From the NCBI GenBank assembly GCA_903845055.1, contig CAIMWF010000033.1:1-64000 (forward strand): a DNA stretch of 64,000 nt. The letters run 5' to 3'. This document shows, piece after piece, positions 32,113 to 39,660 of this stretch. The translations under genes were made by a program, and so were the position numbers. The notes under the pieces are model-generated. The model did no database searches and was not told the DNA's origin. It saw only the letters and a program-made list of their open reading frames with translations. Position 1 is the stretch's first letter, and every line of letters starts with the position of its first letter. This stretch comes from an uncultured Bacteroidales bacterium. Lineage in GTDB: Bacteria; Bacteroidota; Bacteroidia; Bacteroidales; FEN-979.

Positions 32113-33960
32113 ATGAAAAATATTATATTGATTATTCCTGCCGTCTGCATTTGCGCTGTTTCCCTTGCACAACTGCAAAGAGCCGTGCCTTCTGCGTCAT
32201 TGCAAAACATGACCATGCCCGCTTTGGTCAAGGTCGATGACATGAATCCCTTCGGCCGTGCCGGCAACAACTTTGTGAACTCCAAATCGGTTGCTGATGG
32301 CGACATTGGTGTCTCCCTGGTGTATGATCAGCAGACCAATTCGTCCATGCCGGGGCGTCTTTTCCTCTGGCCCGACGGATCACTGTCGGCCGTGTGGATG
32401 AAGAGCGATGTCGCCGGGTATCCTGACCGCGGTACCGGTTACAATTACAATAACGGCACCAACTGGGGTGCCGCCCCCGATGCAAGAATTGAAAGCGTGA
32501 AAGCCGGCTGGCCCACGATCAGCCGGTGGATGGGCAACGGGGAACTGGTCATTTCACACAATGCCACCGTCGATCTTGTCATGAACACCCGACCGGTCAA
32601 GGGGACCGGGGCATGGACGGAAAAAATGGCCCCGACATCCCCGTCAGCCAATGCACCGCTGGTATGGCCGGCGGTTATCACCAACGGTTCCAATTTCCAG
32701 AACATCCATATTCTCGCAATGACCCGCAAGGTTTCCAACGGCGGTAACATTTACCGTGGTCTTGACGGGGCCCTGCTCTATTACCGGTCGCCCGACGGTG
32801 GCACTACCTGGGACAAGCAGGGGATCCAGTTCCCGGGTCTTGATTCATCGAACTATAAAGGTTTTGACGGTGACGAATATTCATGGATTGAACCGCACGG
32901 CGATACCATTGCCTTCCTCTGTGGCGGAAACTGGGTGGACACCTTCCTGATGAAGTCGTATGATAACGGGAATACCTGGACAAAGGTCCCCATCCTGCCT
33001 AATTATTATTGTAAAAATCCTGAAAATCATGTTACACCAAGATTCATTTGCAGTGATGGTTCATTTTCAGGTGTGATGGACAAGAATGGTGTTTTCCACG
33101 TGGCGTTCGGCCGCATGCGGGCGCTTGACGATGGTACGGGGCACAAATATGCACCGGGGACCGATGGGATTGTCTATTGGAATTCTACCATGCCTGTGCT
33201 GGATACCGCCATTGTAACCGATCTTGACACACTGATCGCACATCATCTCTGCGTCGGGTATGTGGCCTCCGATGCGACCGGCGACACCATCGTCAATTTC
33301 CCGTCGTATGGCGTGAGCCTGTCAAGTTTCCCGCAACTGGTCCTCGACAGTTACAACAATCTTTACTTCATCTGGTCGTCCGTCACCGTGGGCAATCCTT
33401 CACCTGACCAATACAATTACCGTCACATATGGGGAAGGGCATGGTTCAACGGGAAACCTGCATGGTCGGAAATGAAGGATTTCAACTCCGATTTCATCTA
33501 CATTTTCCAGGAATATGTCTACCCCTCCGTTGCCAGGGGAATGAAAAACAACAACCTGCAGTTGCTCGTACAAACCTCGGCACAGCCGGGTTCAAATGTG
33601 AAGGACCCGACGATCCCGGTGCACAACGTCAACATGCAGTATCGTGAAATTCCTGCCGCAGACTTCATCACCGAGGGCACAGCTGAGGCCCGGGAGGGGC
33701 GTGGTTGCCTGGTAGGCCCCGGTTTCCCGAACCCGGTTGCAGGCACGGTAACGATCCCGGTATATGTGGACTATCCAGCACACATCACCATTGAAGTGCA
33801 TGATATCATGGGCGAAATAAAAATCACCAGCGACAGGGGGATGGTGAACACCGGCGCGGCGAAATTTACCATCGATTGTTCATCCCTGGAAAAGGGGATC
33901 TATTTTTATACAATAAGGATCGGCGGGAAATCTTATACACAAAAGATGGTACGGGAATAA
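32113..33960 (+). CDS. secreted BNR/Asp-box protein with type IX sorting domain
   Basis: 615 residues. A signal peptide (1-19) ends in SLAQ. The body has repeated beta-propeller-like strands with two Asp-box motifs, SPDGGTTW and SYDNGNTW, as in sialidase-fold and BNR proteins, plus a HATLY-free metal-poor core. The C-terminal 85 residues are a type IX secretion sorting domain: GFPNPVAGTVTIP at its start, then HITIEVHDIMG and EKGIYFYTIRIGG near the end. The protein is therefore moved across the outer membrane and attached or released at the surface. No catalytic residues can be assigned. It may be a surface glycan-binding or glycosidase-like protein. Confidence 0.85.
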   Translation: MKNIILIIPAVCICAVSLAQLQRAVPSASLQNMTMPALVKVDDMNPFGRAGNNFVNSKSVADGDIGVSLVYDQQTNSSMPGRLFLWPDGSLSAVWMKSDVAGYPDRGTGYNYNNGTNWGAAPDARIESVKAGWPTISRWMGNGELVISHNATVDLVMNTRPVKGTGAWTEKMAPTSPSANAPLVWPAVITNGSNFQNIHILAMTRKVSNGGNIYRGLDGALLYYRSPDGGTTWDKQGIQFPGLDSSNYKGFDGDEYSWIEPHGDTIAFLCGGNWVDTFLMKSYDNGNTWTKVPILPNYYCKNPENHVTPRFICSDGSFSGVMDKNGVFHVAFGRMRALDDGTGHKYAPGTDGIVYWNSTMPVLDTAIVTDLDTLIAHHLCVGYVASDATGDTIVNFPSYGVSLSSFPQLVLDSYNNLYFIWSSVTVGNPSPDQYNYRHIWGRAWFNGKPAWSEMKDFNSDFIYIFQEYVYPSVARGMKNNNLQLLVQTSAQPGSNVKDPTIPVHNVNMQYREIPAADFITEGTAEAREGRGCLVGPGFPNPVAGTVTIPVYVDYPAHITIEVHDIMGEIKITSDRGMVNTGAAKFTIDCSSLEKGIYFYTIRIGGKSYTQKMVRE

Positions 33961-33983
33961 AAAAGGTGGAAATGCAAGGGGAG

Positions 33984-34021
33984 GGGGGAGGCTGTCCGAT
34001 TGCGACAGGCTCCCCCTTTTT
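33984..34021 (+). terminator. rho-independent terminator of the T9SS gene
   Basis: Arms GGGAG-G-CTGTC and GACAG-G-CTCCC (one internal G-G mismatch) are followed by a T-rich run. It lies about 25 bases after the stop codon at 33960. Confidence 0.8.
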
Positions 34022-34111
34022 CTTATCCGCCTTTTCTCCTGTCAGCCAAAATCGTGGGAACGGGACCTGGAAAGAACAATAACACCGTGAAAATTAACAA
34101 GTAAATCAAAG

Positions 34112-34149
34112 ATACCGCTTGGTCGGTATCATTTTTATTTCTATCTTTG
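34112..34149 (+). promoter_or_regulatory. rpsA promoter overlapped by an inverted repeat
   Basis: TTG (34120-34122), 19 bases, then TATCTTTG (34142-34149) gives a good Bacteroidota promoter for rpsA. A 7-base inverted repeat, GATACCG / CGGTATC (34112-34118 and 34125-34131), spans the -33 region and could be an operator. A TATCTTTG also lies on the minus strand at 34115-34108 but lacks a -33 element. Confidence 0.6.
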
Positions 34150-34212
34150 CACCCCATTTTTGTAGGGGAAAATGGAAATCGTTCTTTATATAATTCCCTG
34201 ACAGCCAATTAA

Positions 34213-34263
34213 ATGTTAAATCCGGATGGCGCAAGCGCGTCACCACAAAGCAAATTTGAATGA
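34213..34263 (+). promoter_or_regulatory. 16-codon leader frame overlapping the rpsA start
   Basis: A short frame with its own ATG at 34213 encodes 16 residues and stops at TGA 34261-34263, overlapping the rpsA ATG as ATGA. It could couple translation of the S1 message to its leader; it may also be chance. The 299-base gap before rpsA otherwise holds the upstream terminator and the rpsA promoter. Confidence 0.3.
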
Positions 34264-36440
34264 CTCCTGAAGAAACCAATGTTAACATGGAGCAGAATCC
34301 TGAGCCCATTGTTGAACAAGTTGTGAACGCAGAAACCGAAGCCCCTGTTGTGGCAGAAGTGAAAGCAGAAATTATTGAAGAACCTGTTGCCGAGGTTGTT
34401 GCAGAACCCGTTGCGGATGTTGTTGCAGAACATGAAGCAGAGGTTGTTGCGGAACATGAAACAGAGGTTGTTGCGGAACCTGTTGCAGAGGTTGTTGCAG
34501 AACCCGTTGCCGAGGTTGTTGCAGAACCCGTAGCAGTGCCGGTTGTGCACGAACCGGTAAGAACAAGCAGGCCGAAACCGGCCCCTCCGGTAGCTCCCGC
34601 CGATTTTGACTGGGATGCGATCGGGAAAAAACATGAAATTTATTCGAATGACGAACGTCGCAAGCTCGAAGAGGCTTATGACCAGACGCTCCGCGCCATC
34701 CAGGATCACGAAGTGATCGAAGGGACAGTGGTCACCATGACCAACCGCGAAGTTATCGTCAACATCGGGTTTAAAAGCGATGGTGTGATCCAGATCAACG
34801 AATTCCGCTACAATCCTGAACTCAAGATCGGTGATAAAGTTGAAGTTTACATCGAGAACCAGGAAGATACCACCGGACAGTTGCTCCTTTCGCATAAAAA
34901 GGCACGTATCCTGAAATCATGGGAACGCATTAACGATGCATATGAAAAACAGGAGATCATCAAAGGGTACGTTAAATCACGCACCAAGGGCGGTCTGATC
35001 GTTGATATCTTCGGAATCGAAGCATTCCTCCCCGGTTCGCAGATTGATGTCAAGCCCATCAGGGATTACGATGTCTTTGTTGATAAGGTTATGGAATTCA
35101 AGGTTGTGAAGATCAACCACGAATACAAGAACGTGGTTGTTTCGCACAAGGCCCTCATCGAAGACGAACTCGAAGCCCAGAAGGCAGAGATCATCAAGAA
35201 GCTTGAAAAGGGACAGATCCTCGAAGGTACCGTCAAGAACATCACCAGCTATGGTGTATTTGTTGACCTTGGCGGCGTCGACGGCCTCATCCACATCACC
35301 GACCTGAGCTGGGGACGCATCAACCACCCCGAAGAGATTGTCAAGCTTGATCAGAAAATCAAGGTGGTCATCCTTGACTTTGATGAAAACAAGAAACGTA
35401 TCGCCCTGGGTCTGAAGCAGCTTACCCCGCACCCCTGGGATTCACTCAGCCAGGATCTGAAGATCGGCGACAAGGTTACCGGAAAAGTTGTGGTAATCGC
35501 CGATTACGGCGCATTTGTTGAAATTACCACCGGCGTTGAAGGCCTGATCCATGTCTCCGAAATGTCATGGTCGCAGCACCTTCGTACCGCACACGATTTC
35601 CTGAAGGTCGGCCAGATCGTAGAAGCAGTGATCCTCACACTCGACCGCGATGAGCGCAAGATGTCGATGGGTATCAAACAGCTTATCCCCGATCCATGGG
35701 CCAATATCCGTGAAAAATACCCGCTCAAATCGAAGCACACTGCTACGGTTCGCAACTTCACCAACTTCGGCATCTTTGTTGAACTGGAAGAGGGCGTCGA
35801 CGGGCTCATTCACATTTCCGACCTGAGCTGGTCCAAAAAGATCAAACATCCTGCCGAATTTACCAAGATCGGTGAAAACATCGAGGTCATGGTGCTTGAT
35901 GTTGATGTTGAAAACCGCCGCCTCAGCCTTGGTCACAAACAACTTGAAGAAAACCCCTGGGATGTTTTTGAAAACGTCTTTGCAGTCGGTTCTGTTCACG
36001 TTGGTACCATCGTAAGCCTGAGCGACAAGGGTGCCATCATCGCACTGCCATACGGTGTCGAAGGTTTTGCACCGCTCCGTCACCTTGGCAAGGAAGACAA
36101 CTCCCTGGCGAAGGAAGAAGAATCGATGGATTTCAAAGTAATCGAATTCTCCAAGGAGAATAAGAAGATCATCCTCTCCCACAGCAAAATCCACCAGGAT
36201 GTGGCCAATGCCGAGAAGAACAAGGAAGCTAAATCAGACCTGAAGAAGGTGAACGATACCAAAAAGGCTGTCAAAAAACTCAAGGATAACCTTGAGAAAA
36301 CGACCCTTGGCGATATCGATGCACTTGCAAACCTGAAGGCCGACATGGTGAAGGCCGAAAACCTTGCACGCGATTCCAAACCGGTTGCGGAAAACACTCC
36401 CGAAGCCGAAACCGAAAGCGAAGAGGCTGAAGCTGAATAA
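34260..36440 (+). CDS. rpsA: 30S ribosomal protein S1 with acidic repeat N-terminus
   Basis: 726 residues, longer than E. coli S1 (557). Residues 1-115 are a disordered acidic extension with an 8-residue repeat (EPVAEVVA and EHEAEVVA forms, residues 41-92). Six S1 OB-fold domains follow, recognisable by segments such as TSYGVFVDLGGVDGLIHI, ADYGAFVEITTGVEGLIHV and TNFGIFVELEEGVDGLIHI; the last is the most divergent. The C-terminus is Lys/Glu-rich. S1 helps load mRNA on the small subunit, which matters in Bacteroidota, where Shine-Dalgarno pairing is weak. A strong promoter and possible leader control precede it; rnz starts six bases after the stop. Confidence 0.95.
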   Translation: MTPEETNVNMEQNPEPIVEQVVNAETEAPVVAEVKAEIIEEPVAEVVAEPVADVVAEHEAEVVAEHETEVVAEPVAEVVAEPVAEVVAEPVAVPVVHEPVRTSRPKPAPPVAPADFDWDAIGKKHEIYSNDERRKLEEAYDQTLRAIQDHEVIEGTVVTMTNREVIVNIGFKSDGVIQINEFRYNPELKIGDKVEVYIENQEDTTGQLLLSHKKARILKSWERINDAYEKQEIIKGYVKSRTKGGLIVDIFGIEAFLPGSQIDVKPIRDYDVFVDKVMEFKVVKINHEYKNVVVSHKALIEDELEAQKAEIIKKLEKGQILEGTVKNITSYGVFVDLGGVDGLIHITDLSWGRINHPEEIVKLDQKIKVVILDFDENKKRIALGLKQLTPHPWDSLSQDLKIGDKVTGKVVVIADYGAFVEITTGVEGLIHVSEMSWSQHLRTAHDFLKVGQIVEAVILTLDRDERKMSMGIKQLIPDPWANIREKYPLKSKHTATVRNFTNFGIFVELEEGVDGLIHISDLSWSKKIKHPAEFTKIGENIEVMVLDVDVENRRLSLGHKQLEENPWDVFENVFAVGSVHVGTIVSLSDKGAIIALPYGVEGFAPLRHLGKEDNSLAKEEESMDFKVIEFSKENKKIILSHSKIHQDVANAEKNKEAKSDLKKVNDTKKAVKKLKDNLEKTTLGDIDALANLKADMVKAENLARDSKPVAENTPEAETESEEAEAE
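34380..34535 (+). repeat. 24-base in-frame tandem repeat in rpsA
   Basis: About six and a half copies of a 24-base unit encode the 8-residue acidic repeat of S1 (residues 41-92). Copy number is likely to vary between relatives by slippage. Confidence 0.8.
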
Positions 36441-36445
36441 CTGAT

Positions 36446-37237
36446 ATGACCTTCTCGTTGACAGTGCTGGGCAGCAATGCTGCTATACCGGCAAACAACA
36501 GGAACCTAAGCGCTCATTTGCTCAACGCAAATGAGCGCTTGTTTTTAATCGACTGCGGTGAGGGAACCCAGCACCAGTTGAGGAAATACCACGTTTCCAT
36601 CGGTAAAATTCGTCACGTCCTGATCAGCCACCTGCACGGGGACCATTTTTTCGGACTCATCGGGCTGCTCAATTCCATGCACCTGCTTGGACGCAGGGAG
36701 GTCCTGCATCTTTATGCACCTGCCCGGCTGCAGGAGATCATCGATATTCAGCTGGATGCCTCCCTGACCCGGCTTAATTTTCAAATAGTGTTTCAGCCCC
36801 TTTGCTTTGAAGGGTTGCAGCTCCTCTTTGAAAATGAAAGGCTGCAGGTTCACAGTTTCCCACTCCTCCATAGCGTGCCTGCCTGCGGTTTCATCTTCAG
36901 GGAAATAAATCCCCCGCGCAACGTGCCTTTAGCCAGGTCATATGCCTATTGCAGCGACACAGGGTACTGCGAGCAGATTATACCTTACATCACGGAAGTG
37001 GGGCTGCTTTACCATGAAGCCACCTTTATGCAGGATCTTGCTTCGGCAGCTGCCGACAAACTGCATTCCACCGCCATGGAGGCCGCCGCCATCGCCCTGA
37101 AAGCCCGTGCCCGGAAACTGCTGGTCGGCCACTTTTCGGCCCGTTATGAGGATGTTGAACCATTGGTGGCAGAGGCAAGGACTATTTTTCCTGAAACCTA
37201 CCCGGCGGAAGAGGGTTCGGTGATAAATATTTTTTAG
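36446..37237 (+). CDS. rnz: ribonuclease Z (tRNA 3' endonuclease)
   Basis: 263 residues. The metallo-beta-lactamase fold has the zinc motif SHLHGDHFFGLIGLL (HxHxDH), a substrate segment IDCGEGTQHQ, a middle CSDTGY with the bridging aspartate, and a C-terminal VGHFSARYED with the last zinc His. It trims the 3' trailer of tRNA precursors in the cytoplasm. It is shorter than E. coli RNase BN/Z (305 residues) and lacks part of the flexible arm, a common Bacteroidota variant. It starts six bases after rpsA. A perfect 14-base stem hairpin with a T-run sits inside its 5' coding region (36508-36546). Confidence 0.9.
   Translation: MTFSLTVLGSNAAIPANNRNLSAHLLNANERLFLIDCGEGTQHQLRKYHVSIGKIRHVLISHLHGDHFFGLIGLLNSMHLLGRREVLHLYAPARLQEIIDIQLDASLTRLNFQIVFQPLCFEGLQLLFENERLQVHSFPLLHSVPACGFIFREINPPRNVPLARSYAYCSDTGYCEQIIPYITEVGLLYHEATFMQDLASAAADKLHSTAMEAAAIALKARARKLLVGHFSARYEDVEPLVAEARTIFPETYPAEEGSVINIF
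36508..36546 (+). terminator. terminator-like hairpin inside the rnz coding sequence
   Basis: AAGCGCTCATTTGC (36508-36521), a 5-base loop and GCAAATGAGCGCTT (36527-36540) form a perfect 14-base stem; TTTTT follows within one base. It lies 62 bases into rnz, where the encoded residues are conserved, so the hairpin is part of coding DNA. It looks like an intrinsic terminator for the rpsA message. Confidence 0.7.
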
Positions 37238-37254
37238 GGTATCCGATTTTTACA

Positions 37255-37262
37255 TACTTTTG
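37255..37262 (+). promoter_or_regulatory. promoter -7 element TACTTTTG before the cobalamin riboswitch
   Basis: TACTTTTG matches TAnnTTTG and lies 18 bases after the rnz stop. Transcription would begin near 37268, just ahead of the riboswitch core. The -33 region is T-rich without a clear TTTG. Confidence 0.5.
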
Positions 37263-37274
37263 TCCCGAATTTGT

Positions 37275-37460
37275 TGCTGGTTCACGGTCCAGTCTCCACT
37301 GACCCGTGTGAAAAGGGAATCCGGTTAAAATCCGGAGCTGTTCCCGCAGCTGTACGCTCCTCAAATGTTTTTAACCTCTTTTGTCACTGTCCTGCTGTCA
37401 CGGGATGGGAAGACCTTGAAAAACAGAGCAAGCCAGAAGACCTGCCGCCGACATCTTTCG
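37275..37460 (+). promoter_or_regulatory. cobalamin riboswitch
   Basis: The leader holds the conserved parts of the adenosylcobalamin-type aptamer: GGGAATCCGG near 37315, the TTCCCGCAGCTGTA junction near 37341, the paired ACTGT and ATGGGAAGAC segments, and the B12 box GCCAGAAGACCTGCC at 37432-37446. It ends about 45 bases before the ATG of the BtuG-like lipoprotein. In Bacteroidota these elements turn off corrinoid-uptake genes when B12 is plentiful. Confidence 0.9.
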
Positions 37461-37504
37461 TAGCTTTCGGGAAAAAAAGTGAAGAACCCTAATCTTTAAA
37501 TACA

Positions 37505-38581
37505 ATGAAAACCAAGTTCAACCTGTTCCTGCTTGCCATGTTCATCGTGGCAGTGATCTCTTCGTGCAAAAAAGAAGACAATACGGTTTATAAATCAGCC
37601 GGGCCATACGCCAACGGGGCCTTTATCTCGAATGAAGGCACCTTCGGAATGGCAAATGCATCGGTCAGCTATTATGACTTTGCCGGGGATTCGGTTCGGA
37701 ATTCCATTTATACGGTTGTAAACAAACACCCGCTGGGCAAACTGTTGCAATCCATCTACATCACTTCGGGAAAAGCCTATATGATGCTCAATTTGTCGGA
37801 TACGGTTGCCGTGACCACGGTCGACGATTTCAAAGCGACCGGGACCATTACCGGTCTCAATTCTCCCCGGTTCATGACCTCATACAACAACAAGGGATAC
37901 ATTTCCGAATGGGGCGAAACCGGCGTGGTCAAAGTGGTCGATCTCTCCCTGAATACAGTGATCCGTACCGTGAAGGTGGGAACCGGCCCTGAAGGGGTGT
38001 TGGTTGCCGGTGGGAACATTCTGGTTTGCAACGGGGGGGCCTACACGGTTGACTCGACGATTTCGGTCATCAACCCGGCCAATGACCAGGTTTCACTGAC
38101 AGTTCAGGTGGGCGATAACCCCAAACAGATGGTTATCGACCGCAACAACGACATCTGGGTGATCTGTTACGGTTATATCAAATATGATACGAATTTCAAC
38201 ATCGTGAAGGAAACTCCATCCAAACTGGTTAAACTTTCAGGACAATCTTATCAGAAAGTAAGCGAATTTATCATTTCATCCTCACAGCACCCCCAGCATA
38301 TCGATATCAGTTTCGATAAATCGACCATCTATTATGGCGGCGGTTTCGGGTATGCAGGTATCTATGCGATGAACATCACTGCAACAGCCCTTCCGGCTGC
38401 ACCCTTGATTCCCACCAGGATGTTTTATGGTTTTAACGTTAACCCTGCCAACGGGGATATCTACGCCCTTGACGCCACGGATTATACCAATCCCGGGGTT
38501 CTGTACCGTTATTCATCGCTTGGAATTCTTATTAAGCACTACACTGTTGGCGTTGCGCCAAACGGGGTTGCTTTTAATTAA
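37505..38581 (+). CDS. BtuG-like beta-propeller lipoprotein (DUF5074/YncE family)
   Basis: 358 residues. Lipobox ISSC (Cys about 21) follows a signal peptide, and the next residues KKED are compatible with surface export in this phylum. The rest is a seven-bladed YncE-like propeller: repeated blocks with SYNNKGYISEWGETGVVKVVD, VGTGPEGVLV and VGVAPNGVAFN. Bacteroides BtuG proteins, which capture cobalamin with very high affinity and hand it to BtuB, have this build. A cobalamin riboswitch directly upstream makes a corrinoid role likely here. No BtuB gene lies beside it; a TonB receptor begins at the right end of the window. Confidence 0.82.
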   Translation: MKTKFNLFLLAMFIVAVISSCKKEDNTVYKSAGPYANGAFISNEGTFGMANASVSYYDFAGDSVRNSIYTVVNKHPLGKLLQSIYITSGKAYMMLNLSDTVAVTTVDDFKATGTITGLNSPRFMTSYNNKGYISEWGETGVVKVVDLSLNTVIRTVKVGTGPEGVLVAGGNILVCNGGAYTVDSTISVINPANDQVSLTVQVGDNPKQMVIDRNNDIWVICYGYIKYDTNFNIVKETPSKLVKLSGQSYQKVSEFIISSSQHPQHIDISFDKSTIYYGGGFGYAGIYAMNITATALPAAPLIPTRMFYGFNVNPANGDIYALDATDYTNPGVLYRYSSLGILIKHYTVGVAPNGVAFN

Positions 38582-38646
38582 GAATTGACCGCAACGAGAC
38601 TACAATCAAGTAAACTTATCGGGCATGCCATTGCGGGATTTGCGGA

Positions 38647-39660
38647 TCATTTCTTCAGCAGCCATGCATCCTTGTAGGTCTTTTTAACCTCCCTGAGTTT
38701 TGCCGTGGCCTCCGGTTTGGAAGGTGATTCAAAGACCGACACCCTGATTTTATCGTCCTGCCTCAGAACTTTGGCACCCGGGTAATCGGCTGCCTTAAGC
38801 GAGTTAACCAATTTACCGGCGGCATCGGGAGACAGGTTGGTCTTCACAATGATGTACCATGTCCTGGCCACCGTATCATTTTTGGTTGCCGGTTTCTGAG
38901 CAGGCCCGGCGGTTCCCGGGGTGACGGGCACGGCATGATTGACCGGGACGCTGTCATGTGCCACTGGTTTTGTTTTGAGGGGCTTGCTCTTTTTGATGAT
39001 CACCGCCGATTTTGCGGAGTCGGGAGCGTGATTTTCGGGGATACTGCCGCAAACCCAGGCATTGCCTTCCGGATCGGGAGCCTCACCAAACCAGGCACAG
39101 GCATAGTTCGCCGAGACTGCGATGCCGATGGCATTCCATGTTTTTCCCTGCCATTTTCCGGTATTCAGCAGGAAACTATTGAAATATTCTTCCGTTTTCC
39201 ATACCATGAAAATACTGTCGTTCACCAGGGTTGTATTTTCCCAGTAAACAATTTCCAATGCCTTCGCCGGGTAGGTGGTCAGTTCGCGTGGCTTGTCCCA
39301 GACTGAATTTTTCTTGTTTTCATCACGGGGATAACAGAACGGTTTTCCGCCTCCTTTGCCCGACCAGGAATGAAAATTGCACCCTCCCTGGTCGGGATGG
39401 TGAAGGGCCAGGTCCCTGACATGCAGCGCAGCCACATAACAAAGCGATTTAGACAGCTGAACCGGGGGGAGGTCATGCTGCTGACGGTATTCCGTGATCA
39501 TGTTGTACAATTCCATTACAGATGCGTTGATGCAAAAGTTTGCCGGTACAGGTTTCCCCTGGAACTCGGGGGTCTGCCCGTGAAGGCTGAACTGCATGAC
39601 CATGACCGGGACCAGCAGTCCCAAAATGCGCAGACAATATTTCATTTTCGGTTGTTTCAT
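38647..39660 (-). CDS. CAP-domain protein with C-terminal SPOR domain
   Basis: 337 residues. A signal peptide (about 1-29) is followed by a CAP/SCP-like domain (about 45-205): helix MITEYRQQHDLPPV, the FHSWSGKG segment and GIAVSANYACAWFGEA. A Lys/Pro/Thr linker leads to a C-terminal SPOR-like domain (about 265-337, TWYIIVKTN to the end), a fold that binds denuded peptidoglycan. The protein is therefore periplasmic and probably located at the septum or wall. Its ATG overlaps the stop of the upstream GH172-type gene (ATGA at 39657-39660), so it is translated as the last member of that unit. CAP function in bacteria is poorly known. Confidence 0.78.
   Translation of the reverse strand: MKQPKMKYCLRILGLLVPVMVMQFSLHGQTPEFQGKPVPANFCINASVMELYNMITEYRQQHDLPPVQLSKSLCYVAALHVRDLALHHPDQGGCNFHSWSGKGGGKPFCYPRDENKKNSVWDKPRELTTYPAKALEIVYWENTTLVNDSIFMVWKTEEYFNSFLLNTGKWQGKTWNAIGIAVSANYACAWFGEAPDPEGNAWVCGSIPENHAPDSAKSAVIIKKSKPLKTKPVAHDSVPVNHAVPVTPGTAGPAQKPATKNDTVARTWYIIVKTNLSPDAAGKLVNSLKAADYPGAKVLRQDDKIRVSVFESPSKPEATAKLREVKKTYKDAWLLKK

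Noticed and set aside
34108-34115. minus-strand TATCTTTG near the rpsA promoter
   Set aside because: It lacks a -33 TTTG and points to a terminator, so it is more likely part of the inverted repeat than a promoter.
34209-34895. 228-residue frame on the minus strand with Asn/Cys/Phe repeats
   Set aside because: It mirrors the rpsA repeat on the other strand; the repetitive sequence is a by-product of the S1 acidic repeat.
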